64,000 nt of DNA from the NCBI RefSeq assembly GCF_004323185.1, contig NZ_NAPS01000002.1, positions 520,336 through 584,335 on the forward strand, in the 5' to 3' direction. The stretch comes from Westiellopsis prolifica IICB1. GTDB lineage: Bacteria > Cyanobacteriota > Cyanobacteriia > Cyanobacteriales > Nostocaceae. Of the stretch, positions 29,201-37,251 are shown piece after piece. Position numbers and translations under genes: made by a program. How positions within the stretch are numbered: the first letter of the stretch is position 1; the number at the start of each line of letters is the position of its first letter. The notes beneath the pieces are model-generated. The model saw only the letters and a list, made by a program, of their open reading frames with translations. It was not told the DNA's origin and made no database searches.

Positions 29201-31278
29201 GTGCAATCACTGCTTCCTCAGAAGCTTTATTTGTCTCTAATAAAGAATTTGATGCTCTTCTAGAAAGTTTACGGGCATGGCAGCAATTCAAGCAAGCAAA
29301 TGGAGTACAACCAGATACCAGGATGCGGGTAGTAACAGCATTACAGCAGGCAGTATACGGAGTCACCGAAGTCAATCGGCTAGAAGCACACAATGATATT
29401 GTTTGGGGTATTGCATTCAGCCCTGATGGCAAATTATTGGCATCAGGTAGCCGCGATCGCACAATCAAATTATGGCATCCTAACGGTGCGTTAATCCAAA
29501 CTCTGAATGATCATAGCGATGCAATCACTGGTCTGAGCTTTAGTCCTGATGGTCAAACTCTCGCCTCTGCTAGTCGCGACAAAACAGTTAAACTTTGGCG
29601 TCGTCATCCAATCACAGGAGAATTTTTTACCCAACCCGAAAAAACTCTCCAAGGACATAGAGATTGGATTTTCAGCGTTAATTTCAGCCCAGATGGCAAA
29701 CTATTAGCTACAGGTGGTAAAGACACAAATGTTAAATTATGGCGTCAGGATGGAAAATTAATCAAAACACTCCGGGGACATCAAGGTTGGGTGAATTCGG
29801 TCAGCTTTAGTCCTGATGCTCAATTTCTCGCCTCAGCTAGTGACGACAAAACAGTCAAAATCTGGAGACGCGACGGTAAACTACTGAAAACTTTGTTAAC
29901 GCATCAAGAGGGAGTGACAACCCTGGCTTTTAGCCCTAACGGTCAAATACTAGCAACATCAGGTCGAGATAAAACTATCAAGCTTTGGCGACGTTCGGAT
30001 AAAAGTGATAAAGATATTTATGATTTTCATCTTTATAAAACTTTACAACAACACAACACTACTGTTTGGAATCTCAACTTTAGTTCTGACGGTCAACAGC
30101 TAGCTTGTGCTGGTGATGACAACACTGTATACCTATGGAAAATCAATGAAAAAGGCGAGTTGGAAAATCAACCTGACAGAACTTTCAAAGGACACAGTGA
30201 TGGTGTTGTTAGTGTAGCTTTCAGTCCTGATCATAGGCTATTGGCATCGGCTAGTTATGACAAAACAGTAAGACTATGGAGTCTAAACGCCTTGAGACTA
30301 CCTGTCCTTCAAGGTCATACAGACCGAGTTTTGAGTGTGACTTGGAGTCGTGATGGCAAAATGTTAGCTTCTGGTAGTAAGGATCACACTGTTAAACTCT
30401 GGCAACGTGAACTCAAGAGCGGTAAAGCTCACTTATCTAAAACTCTGGTGGAACACACTGATAGGGTTCCTAGTGTCAATTTTGACCCACAAGGTCAGAT
30501 GTTAGCTTCAGGAAGTTATGACAGAACGGTGAAACTTTGGGGGTTAGATGGTCATCTCATCAAGACCCTAACAGGACATAGCGATAGTGTCATGAGTGTT
30601 AGTTTCAGCCCAGACGGAGAGTTATTAGCATCAGCGAGTAAAGATCAAAGCGTGAAGCTTTGGAATCGTAAAGGTCAGTTAGTTAAAACTTTATTAGGAC
30701 ATCAGGGTTGGGTAAACAGCGTCAGTTTTAGCCCGAATGGTCAAATTCTTGCTTCCGCCAGTGATGACCAAACGGTAAAACTTTGGCGACGAAACGGTAC
30801 TTTGTTGAAAACTTTTTCACCTCATGATAGTTGGGTTTTGGGTGTAAGTTTTAGTCCTACTGATCATTTACTAGCTTCTGCTAGCTGGGATAATACCGTA
30901 AGGTTATGGCGTTCTGACGGCACATTATTGAAAACTTTGTTAAAGGGCTACAGTGATAGTGTTAACTCTGTAACTTTTAGCCCCAACGGCGAGATTCTTG
31001 CTGCTGCTGGCTGGGATAGCACAGTGAAAATTTGGAGTCATGATGGCAAATTGATTAAAACTCTCAATGGGCATCATGCTCCGGTATTGAGTGTTAGTTT
31101 TAGTCCCGATAGTCAAACATTAGCATCTGCTGGTGATGACAACACCATCATCTTATGGAATTTAGATATGAATGACTTACTGGTGCATGGTTGTCATTGG
31201 GTAAGTAATTATCTTCGCTACAATCGCAACGTTGATCAACGCGATCGCTCCCTCTGTTATGGTGTCAAAAGTCAGTAA
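26227..31278 (+). CDS. STAND-type NTPase with 14 WD40 repeats
   Basis: A 1,683-residue protein. Residues 1-190 form a degenerate AAA-like domain (LENLLIGINQARDIYG, VILWLTDEVATLL) without Walker A. Residues 230-500 are TPR-like helices. A STAND NTPase follows with Walker A GPSGVGKSS (about 551-559) and Walker B ILVFDQFEEFF (about 632-642). A hydrophobic segment lies near 948-966, and from about 1050 to the end there are 14 WD40 units of the type FSPDGKLLASGSRD...VKLW, enough for two seven-bladed propellers. The layout fits a ligand-gated oligomerising sensor, but no catalytic effector domain is visible. Repeats 4 and 11 are especially alike (WVNSVSFSP, ASDD), which suggests recent duplication. 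Confidence 0.88.
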   Translation: MTEWKFTATDNASENQRSVQRLIRAIALSKGQFALILVRCNYSQLCEQMLENLRSLTQNIYLREVFLSTSSTALHTIIISELFLDNPAVVTDCLPSAVMVFGLEKVSALENLLIGINQARDIYGDSFPFPVILWLTDEVATLLSRLAPDFKSWAATTIKFEMAKEDLIALIKQQTESLFANILAAGAEQFLSNAALDLDPKSQQRYEIESARHDLETRYGVKLEPELTASLEFVLGRDRYANDEIEEALNYFQHSLELWEQEENTDKFSMSSTRSLLRQAVVLFHQGLCYRRMAELRPALNRRYWQDALLWFRKCLGVLEKAHRQDLVAKFILPACEMLQRLQAWQDLQALALKSLELHRVYGDEVQVAQDYGFLAAVAASESNWTAAHELANSALSIAEEAPEVSRQQESSHLLLLGRTQRQMGEWEEAVNNLEWAKIVCEPQYEPSLYLEIVDELRSLYFVEGHDYLEAFNLKQEKIQIEHQYGFRAFIGASQLQPQRYRINSALHSQTNTNFPEEIAQEIAASGRQQDINRLIERITRADCKLTVIHGPSGVGKSSILKAGLIPALKQTIIGERNPLQIILSVYTDWQTSLGHSLNQALAQTEITTHSDFSHNLLIEKLKFLTDRKYTIILVFDQFEEFFFVNKNVLIRTEFYQFFSECLNIAFVKIILSLREDYLHYLLELERLCNQNNAHGYDLDVINKNILDKDIRYYLGKFSKKDAIAVIQSLNQRSYYELSHELINQIVNDLAGDIEEVNPIELQIVCAQLQTENIITIEEYKRCGGSKKLVQRWLEEVIKDCGQENEQLSWKLLFELSDEKGTRPIKTKADLVAALIKERDGEIRKWGEQGASKTITPSRNLNHPITNIEMILDILVGNGLVLRVREESGDRYQLVHDYLVEPIRQKNNYGIVAELAKVRFEKTKAEVAQKVSQEKLNLVLQRRLREARIAGVLLAIMSTTIAGLWWQADLQKRAAIRETMRAERSETNLKISAITASSEALFVSNKEFDALLESLRAWQQFKQANGVQPDTRMRVVTALQQAVYGVTEVNRLEAHNDIVWGIAFSPDGKLLASGSRDRTIKLWHPNGALIQTLNDHSDAITGLSFSPDGQTLASASRDKTVKLWRRHPITGEFFTQPEKTLQGHRDWIFSVNFSPDGKLLATGGKDTNVKLWRQDGKLIKTLRGHQGWVNSVSFSPDAQFLASASDDKTVKIWRRDGKLLKTLLTHQEGVTTLAFSPNGQILATSGRDKTIKLWRRSDKSDKDIYDFHLYKTLQQHNTTVWNLNFSSDGQQLACAGDDNTVYLWKINEKGELENQPDRTFKGHSDGVVSVAFSPDHRLLASASYDKTVRLWSLNALRLPVLQGHTDRVLSVTWSRDGKMLASGSKDHTVKLWQRELKSGKAHLSKTLVEHTDRVPSVNFDPQGQMLASGSYDRTVKLWGLDGHLIKTLTGHSDSVMSVSFSPDGELLASASKDQSVKLWNRKGQLVKTLLGHQGWVNSVSFSPNGQILASASDDQTVKLWRRNGTLLKTFSPHDSWVLGVSFSPTDHLLASASWDNTVRLWRSDGTLLKTLLKGYSDSVNSVTFSPNGEILAAAGWDSTVKIWSHDGKLIKTLNGHHAPVLSVSFSPDSQTLASAGDDNTIILWNLDMNDLLVHGCHWVSNYLRYNRNVDQRDRSLCYGVKSQ

Positions 31279-31346
31279 TTAGTCGCCCTTCATGTTCCCA
31301 CAGGGTATTTCTAATTGTTTTGTCCCCCGTGTCCCCCACACTCCCC

Positions 31347-31670
31347 TCACATCTTCATTTCCTCTCCAGAAGTAGCCTCTGATGGCAAATTTGCTAAAAA
31401 TTGTTGCAGTCTCATCCGTTCAATATAAGGCCAACCACCCTCTGACTCGATATCTTTCAGTAATGAATACAGTGCTTGACGATTATTAGGCAAATTATTC
31501 TGAAAAGCTCCATCTCGAATCTCTCGGTGTAATTTTTCCAACAGTCTTAATAAAGCCAAAAGAGCGATACTATCTCCTTGACAAAATGCTACTGCATCAT
31601 GTACATCGCTAACTATGTCTTGTAACTTACAAGATAATTTCTCTGACTCAAAAATTCTGCTTTGATTCAT
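31347..31670 (-). CDS. Conserved hypothetical protein
   Basis: A 107-residue, mostly helical soluble protein (MNQSRIFESEKLSCKLQD start; LALLRLLEKLHREIRDG in the middle). It has no recognised domain, signal peptide or membrane segment. It is convergent with the STAND gene and has normal codon use, so it is plausible as a gene. Function unknown. Confidence 0.6.
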   Translation of the reverse strand: MNQSRIFESEKLSCKLQDIVSDVHDAVAFCQGDSIALLALLRLLEKLHREIRDGAFQNNLPNNRQALYSLLKDIESEGGWPYIERMRLQQFLANLPSEATSGEEMKM

Positions 31671-32453
31671 GCCAGCTTCTATAAACTAGATCAACTCAAA
31701 TTTACAGCAATAAAAGCAGAAAGCCCACTCCTAGAAGGAGTCGGATGAATGCGTAGAGGCTTTAGCCTCAGTCAATCAAAACGAAGATATTTTACTTTCA
31801 TTGTTTGCTAAAAGACGTGTTGACGGAAAACTAAAGAAAATCTGCTTTTAACTCTTGATCAGCTTATGCAAAGTGTGTTGATCTGAACTATAAGTTACCG
31901 TAGAGATACTCAGTACAGCCATTAGGTAGCTAAATACGATCTCAGCATTTTTGATAAATACATGGTAAATGTGAGATCGCTTTGATTTTGAGTTAAAAAA
32001 AATCGTATGATCTGGCTGATGATCCCCCATAAAAATATGGGCTGTATGTAGTGGCGGCACATATATCACAAAACGACAAAGGCGATACCGCGAAAGTAAA
32101 AATACTGGCAGACTCACGGACAGTGGGTGATCACCCAAACAAGTTGTAGCAACCGTGTTACAGTCGTTTACAACTTGACAAAGACGTCTAAAAGTCAAAA
32201 CAGTATCTTCTTTCGACGAATCTGCTCAAGTTACTGTGTATCGGGGTGTACTCATCCATAAACACACCCTAACTTTAACCAAATGCCGCCAAAAATGGAA
32301 CTGCTTGTTTTTACTCGTCCTTAAGATGCTTGTCCTTATGGATACTGTGTCTTGGTTAGTCTGATGTTTTAAGCTTCAGGCTCAACAAGTAAAAATTCGG
32401 GTCAGTTGCAGTTTTACAACTTAAGATATCAATTTTTGACATTGAGGTTGACC
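31671..32453. other. Upstream region of psbO
   Basis: About 780 bp. It contains short hairpins at about 31726-31742 (CTCCTAGAAGGAG type) and 31756-31769 (GAGGCTTTAGCCTC), and a GGGTGT/ACACCC stem at 32244-32269. A 116-codon minus-strand frame at 31848-32198 has no family-like features and is probably not a gene. The stretch nearest psbO should hold its promoter and leader, but I could not place -10/-35 boxes with confidence. Confidence 0.5.
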
Positions 32454-33287
32454 ATGAGGTTTCGCGCTGTAATTGTTGCACTCTTAGCTTTGTGCTTGGG
32501 GTTACTAACTGCTTGTAGTGAGGGTCCGACTGCTGGTAGTACAGATTTACTTACCTACGATCAAATTAAAGGAACTGGTCTGGCTAACAAGTGTCCCCAA
32601 CTCACAGAAACAAGTCGTGGTTCTATTCCCATTGATGCTAGCCAATCCTACGTCATAAAAGAACTTTGCTTAGAACCAACCAATTTCTTTGTCAGAGAAG
32701 AACCTGCGAATAAGCGTCAAAAAGCCGAATTTGTTCCAGGGAAATTAGTAACTCGCAAGACCTATTCGTTGGATCAAATCGAAGGCGACCTAAAGATTAA
32801 TTCTGATGGTAGCCTGACCTTTGTGGAAAAAGATGGCTTTGACTTCCAAGCTACCACCGTGCAATTAGCTGGAGGTGAGAGAGTACCTTTCTTGTTTACC
32901 ATCAAAGGTTTAGTCGCTCAGTCACAACCTGGTATGACCAGCATTAATACCTCAACAGATTTTGAAGGTGCTTTTAGAGTTCCTTCTTATCGTGGTGCTA
33001 CCTTCTTAGATCCTAAAGGTCGTGGTGTCGCCAGTGGTTATGATAATGCTGTGGCTCTCCCAGCTCAGTCTGATGATGAAGAGCTTCTTCGCGCTAATGT
33101 TAAGCGTGCTGATGTTCTTAACGGTAAAATCTCCCTCTCTGTAGCCAAAGTAGATAGTTCTACTGGTGAAATTGCGGGTACTTTTGAGAGTGACCAACCC
33201 TCTGACACTGATTTAGGTGCTGGTGAACCTAAGGATGTGAAAGTTCGTGGTATCTTCTATGCTCGCTTGGAACAAGCTCGTAGCTAA
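32454..33287 (+). CDS. psbO: Photosystem II manganese-stabilising protein PsbO
   Basis: A 277-residue extrinsic PSII subunit that stabilises the Mn4CaO5 oxygen-evolving cluster on the lumenal side. The start at ATG 32454 gives MRFRAVIVALLALCLGLL followed by a lipobox-like LTAC, so it may be lipid-anchored. Family motifs: LTYDQIKGTGLANKCPQL, SYVIKELCLEPTNFFV (the two Cys form the conserved disulfide), GERVPFLFTIKGLVA, and the C-terminal GIFYARLE. An upstream in-frame start at 32406 would spoil the signal peptide. Monocistronic, with a strong terminator downstream. Confidence 0.97.
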   Translation: MRFRAVIVALLALCLGLLTACSEGPTAGSTDLLTYDQIKGTGLANKCPQLTETSRGSIPIDASQSYVIKELCLEPTNFFVREEPANKRQKAEFVPGKLVTRKTYSLDQIEGDLKINSDGSLTFVEKDGFDFQATTVQLAGGERVPFLFTIKGLVAQSQPGMTSINTSTDFEGAFRVPSYRGATFLDPKGRGVASGYDNAVALPAQSDDEELLRANVKRADVLNGKISLSVAKVDSSTGEIAGTFESDQPSDTDLGAGEPKDVKVRGIFYARLEQARS

Positions 33288-33368
33288 ATGATTTTCGGTA
33301 GAAAACCTGAGTAAAACTCAAGATAGCTATTGTTATGCTCTTTGTAGCGATCGCAATAGCTAATCCCT

Positions 33369-33403
33369 AATCACCCTTATGACACTAAATCATAAGGGTG
33401 ATT
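33369..33403 (+). terminator. psbO transcription terminator
   Basis: AATCACCCTTATGA (33369-33382) and its exact complement TCATAAGGGTGATT (33390-33403) form a 14-bp stem with a 7-nt loop, 82 bp after psbO. A T-rich stretch (TGTTTAAGTATTTTTT) follows. It is a good candidate for a rho-independent terminator. The rest of the 520-bp gap up to sigF shows no gene. Confidence 0.8.
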
Positions 33404-33811
33404 CTGTTTAAGTATTTTTTGGGAAAAATTTTTCTTGCTCTAATTGGTATTTCTTGAATATTAGTTTTTATATATACGTCATATCTGTCTTTAATTACTT
33501 AAGTTAAGTACAATCTCGGTTTCAATTAAAGTAAAAATTTTTATATCCTTTGTATGTATTTTCAAAAACTATTGGTCATACCAAAGTTGACTAAATAATT
33601 ACTCTTTTCTACTGATTTAAATCCAGTCTCCATTGTCATACTCCTAATAGCAGACACTTCTATCAGAATTCTTTGTGTCCGCTATGGGGGTTAGTTGACC
33701 TGTTTGTATTTTGATTGAAATCTTTAAATGCATGACATGCACAATTGGAGCTTGGTTTAGCAGTGAATATTTAACTGTTTGTTTGTCAAGAGAAACAAAA
33801 CGGTGCTATCT

Positions 33812-34588
33812 ATGCCAACCACACTCACCAATGAACTGAAACATGAAATCTTACAGCTGCTACGAGAATATCAGCAATCTCGTTCGGCAAATGTTCGCAA
33901 TCAACTGGTAAAACTCAATTTTGGACTAGTGAGAAAAGAAGCTCACTATTGGATAAACCAGTGCCATGAAAGTTATGAAGATTTACTCCAGGTAGGCTGT
34001 CTAGGTTTAATTCGAGCAATTGAAAGATTTGAAATTTCTAAAGGTCATGCTTTCAGTTCTTTTGCCATTCCCTACATTCGGGGGGAAATTCAACATTATC
34101 TGCGAGATAAAGGTGTGACCGTACGAATTCCCCGACGCTACCTAGCACTGCAACAGCAGGCTATAGGAGTTTCGCGTTCTTTGCAAGAGAAATACAATCG
34201 CCAACCAACCGATGCAGAATTAGCCACAGCACTGGAAATTTCTACCCAGGAATGGCAGGAAATTAAATTAGCATGGATAAATCGCGCTCCTTTAAGCTTA
34301 GATGTACCAGTCCAGGATGGAGAAGAAGGAGCTACTTGCTTGGGAGAGTTGGTTGTTGATCATCGCTATCGTAGTTTTCAGCTAGCACAAGAAGATCAAA
34401 TTCGCTTGCAACAAGCGCTGTTTCAGCTCGAAAAACGTACCCGTGAAGTCTTGGAATTTGTGTTTTTACACGATTTAACACAAAAACAAGTAGCAGAGCA
34501 GCTAGGTATTAGTGTTGTCACTGTTTCTCGCAGAGTTAAAAAAGGGCTGGATTTGTTGAAACAATCAATGAGTGTTGCAGAAGATTAA
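33812..34588 (+). CDS. sigF: Group 3 RNA polymerase sigma factor, SigF-like
   Basis: A 258-residue sigma-70 family factor with region 2 (LVKLNFGLVRKEAHYW ... YEDLLQVGCLGLIRAIERFE ... FSSFAIPYIRGEIQHYLRD), region 3 (VRIPRRY ... LQEKYNRQPTDAELATAL) and region 4 (LEFVFLHDLTQKQVAEQL, then GISVVTVSRRVKKGL). It resembles the SigF/SigB-type cyanobacterial factor that in Synechocystis is needed for type IV pili and motility. The start is at ATG 33812; an in-frame TTG at 33779 is less likely. A PilP-like lipoprotein gene follows 104 bp downstream. Confidence 0.85.
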   Translation: MPTTLTNELKHEILQLLREYQQSRSANVRNQLVKLNFGLVRKEAHYWINQCHESYEDLLQVGCLGLIRAIERFEISKGHAFSSFAIPYIRGEIQHYLRDKGVTVRIPRRYLALQQQAIGVSRSLQEKYNRQPTDAELATALEISTQEWQEIKLAWINRAPLSLDVPVQDGEEGATCLGELVVDHRYRSFQLAQEDQIRLQQALFQLEKRTREVLEFVFLHDLTQKQVAEQLGISVVTVSRRVKKGLDLLKQSMSVAED

Positions 34589-34692
34589 ATGCCAAAAGTT
34601 GAGTTATAACGGTATCAGATTTCACATGAGCTTTTATATATAAGCATGTTGAATTTGATACACACAAATTTTCTGGTGAGAGAGAGGGGCTG

Positions 34693-35535
34693 ATGGGTAT
34701 AAATTTCAAAATATTAGTTGCAGCCATTTTTGTTTTAGCGATCGCCTCCTGTGCTTCTGAAGGTGAACAACAATCTAGTAATCCAATACCACCGCCTAAT
34801 ACACCAGCAAAAACGCAAAAACCACCAGCACAATCATTCAATAACCCTGTAGTTCCTCCGCAAGCAACTTCACTGACTTCTGCTTCTGCTAGCTTGATTC
34901 AACCCACAAATGCAAAAGCACGGATAAATATTGTCTCAAAAGGACGTAATGACCCGTTTGCTCAAATTGTTGGACAATCTCCTCTAGGAGTGGCGGATTC
35001 TACTATGGGAATGCGGCCTGTTCCCAGATTACTGCCTTTACCAATTACCAACACTAGAGGTAAATTAATAGCGACAAGAACACCGCAAAAAAGCAGTGTA
35101 GTGTTAAATGCCAAATTAAATAAATCAAAAAACAATATCAATAAAGCAGTTTCCAGCAAAAATCTGCCAAAATTAACTCCTGTCTTACCTAAAGTCATAC
35201 CCCCGGTTGTTCCCGACCAACGTTTAGCATCTGTATTACCACCACCACCACAACCAGATTTAGCCAAGGCTGTTTTTGTGAGTGGTGTGGTCATGCTTGG
35301 TAATCAACTTCAAGCTATTATCAAAGTACCAAATGAACCAACTAGCCGCTACGTACAGGCAGGACAGCGATTAGCAAACGGAGTTTTAATCAAACGTATT
35401 GAAATGAACGAAGGTTCGGAACCGATCATCATTTTGGAACAATATGGTATTGAAGTTAGCAAAATGGTTGGTGAAGCACCTGCTACCAGCCCAACAACAG
35501 CGACAACAGCCACCACTGGTGGACTACCTACCTGA
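34693..35535 (+). CDS. Lipoprotein with a PilP-like C-terminal domain
   Basis: 280 residues. The N-terminal signal ends in a lipobox (LAIASC, Cys at about 20), followed by a low-complexity Pro/Thr/Asn region. The C-terminal part (RYVQAGQRLANGVLIKRIEM ... PIIILEQYGIEV) has the G-x-x-L-x-N-G-V-x-V/I pattern of pilus assembly lipoprotein PilP. A role in the type IV pilus alignment complex is inferred from this pattern and from the upstream sigF-like gene. Similarity is short, so a different envelope role is possible. Confidence 0.6.
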   Translation: MGINFKILVAAIFVLAIASCASEGEQQSSNPIPPPNTPAKTQKPPAQSFNNPVVPPQATSLTSASASLIQPTNAKARINIVSKGRNDPFAQIVGQSPLGVADSTMGMRPVPRLLPLPITNTRGKLIATRTPQKSSVVLNAKLNKSKNNINKAVSSKNLPKLTPVLPKVIPPVVPDQRLASVLPPPPQPDLAKAVFVSGVVMLGNQLQAIIKVPNEPTSRYVQAGQRLANGVLIKRIEMNEGSEPIIILEQYGIEVSKMVGEAPATSPTTATTATTGGLPT

Positions 35536-35582
35536 CACGGTAAAGTAGAGTGTGGGGCTTGTGTCGGAACTAGTTAAAAAAG

Positions 35583-35825
35583 ATGAAGACAAAAGAAAAA
35601 GTAGAATTTACTGGTTTACCTCTGGCAGTTTATCGCGAGGTAGCGGCTCATCTACGGCAAGTAGAAGGAGTGGAAGTAGAATTTATTCCCCAATCTTCCC
35701 CACAGTTTGATTACAACCAAAGCCAAATTGCTGGTTTGTGGATTTCAGTTTCTCCCGACTTTGATTGTGTTAGTCAGCAAAGAGTCGAACAAATTTTGGC
35801 TTATTATCGCGATCGCTATATGTGA
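35583..35825 (+). CDS. Small conserved cyanobacterial protein
   Basis: 80 residues beginning MKTKEKVEFTGLPLAVYRE, soluble, with a predicted alpha/beta pattern (LAVYREVAAHLRQVEGVEVEF ending in VEQILAYYRDRY). No known domain. It follows the lipoprotein gene by 47 bp on the same strand and may be co-transcribed with it. Function unknown. The 247-bp gap after it contains no gene and precedes the tubulin-like operon. Confidence 0.65.
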   Translation: MKTKEKVEFTGLPLAVYREVAAHLRQVEGVEVEFIPQSSPQFDYNQSQIAGLWISVSPDFDCVSQQRVEQILAYYRDRYM

Positions 35826-36072
35826 ATTGAATCAAATTCAAACCATCGCAATTTTGGGTAAAGTTTATCTACCCAATTTTTTTGTGTTGGAAAACTTGAT
35901 TAGTTTTGAGGTTGCAACAATACTTCAATTGCACACAAAATTCACAATATTTTACAAATAAGTATGATTTTAACAAAACTTGACTTGATCGTAGCTATAA
36001 TTTTAGTAGTGTCATGTTATACGTTGAATTAATTAATATACTATTTTATTTATAATAAGGCTCTTGTAGTTC

Positions 36073-37227
36073 GTGACAAGCGAAATAGTTATTCCAGGGA
36101 AGCAATCACTTAGTTATTTTCAAAAAATATTACTAGAAATAATTCCTCGCATACCTGGATATGGAGGAAGGGATGTAGTATTTGCAATAGATCTGACAGA
36201 AAGTGTCGGATTCAATGATGAAGGGCGCACACGCTTACGTCAGATAGTAGAAGATAGCTTACAACCTGGTGACTCAGTTTATATTGTTCCTTTTGCCAGA
36301 GATATTATTTTATCAGATAGACGAACAGGTGTAAATCCATTAGGAACATCTATACATATTTTTAACAAAAATCAAGAAAATATTGATCGAATTTTAGAGA
36401 AAATTCCTTTTGCATCTGATCCAAATCATTACGGAACAGATATTCAACAAGCTGAATTAAATATTTATCAGGGTGTAGCACAACTCAATCAAAATCGTTT
36501 ACATAAAAATCAACCAATCAAACCGCAATCTGTGGTTTGGCTTACCGATGCACCTTTACTTACAAAACCAGGTATTAGTTCAGATATTTGGAATGAAACT
36601 CCTGCTGAGAGTCCTTTTCGGATAGAAAATTCTCCAGAGAGTCAACAACGACAAGCTTGGATTCAGACATTACCTTTAAAGGAGCGATCGCTCTCGATTA
36701 AGACTCAAAATAACAAAGAATACACACTTACTATAATAGATATTCCCCCGACAGTACAAGAACTTTGTACACCAGTACCAGGAGGTCGAGAAACTTGTCT
36801 CGTAAATTCTTATTTATTTAACCAACTTTGGCTACCTGGCTTAATTTCATTATTAATATTTACCGGATTTATTTTGGGAATAATGAAATTGTACAAGCTT
36901 CAAAAAAAATGGGAATTAATCGTAGATTTTGAAATCACAGAACAACCGGAAGATCAAAAATGTCGATTACCAAATCATAAACGCATTGCTATTGGTGAAT
37001 ATGATCCTAGCTGTGTGGATTCCATTGATTGTCCAGGAGCAGAAGTAAGAGGATATTTAGAACGTAAAGGTGAAAAACTTTATCTCATACCTACAAATTA
37101 TGCACCCATTTATTTAAATGGTCACGAAATCAAATCACGCACTCTGATATCTAATTCTCGATTCCGAATGAATTGTCCTGATGCTCGTAACCGTGAATAC
37201 GAAATAGTAATTAAAATCAACAAATAG
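36073..37227 (+). CDS. vWA-domain membrane protein with FHA-like C-terminal domain
   Basis: 384 residues from a GTG start. Residues 33-220 form a von Willebrand A-like domain with a MIDAS-type D40-L-T-E-S44 (Asp-x-Thr-x-Ser rather than the usual DxSxS) in VVFAIDLTESVGF, a Thr in HYGTDIQQAE and an Asp in VVWLTDAP. A transmembrane segment follows (LWLPGLISLLIFTGFILGIM, about 255-275). The C-terminal region (KRIAIGEYD ... AEVRGYLERKGEKLYLI ... IYLNGHEI) has an FHA-like beta pattern. It is the first gene of the four-gene tubulin-like/stator operon, 24 bp before the next gene. The FHA assignment is tentative. Confidence 0.75.
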   Translation: MTSEIVIPGKQSLSYFQKILLEIIPRIPGYGGRDVVFAIDLTESVGFNDEGRTRLRQIVEDSLQPGDSVYIVPFARDIILSDRRTGVNPLGTSIHIFNKNQENIDRILEKIPFASDPNHYGTDIQQAELNIYQGVAQLNQNRLHKNQPIKPQSVVWLTDAPLLTKPGISSDIWNETPAESPFRIENSPESQQRQAWIQTLPLKERSLSIKTQNNKEYTLTIIDIPPTVQELCTPVPGGRETCLVNSYLFNQLWLPGLISLLIFTGFILGIMKLYKLQKKWELIVDFEITEQPEDQKCRLPNHKRIAIGEYDPSCVDSIDCPGAEVRGYLERKGEKLYLIPTNYAPIYLNGHEIKSRTLISNSRFRMNCPDARNREYEIVIKINK

Positions 37228-37251
37228 CCTGAAATATTAGGTAAAAATTAT

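Noticed and set aside
31848-32198. 116-codon minus-strand frame upstream of psbO
   Set aside because: Unusual composition with no domain; lies in the presumed psbO upstream region. Probably chance.
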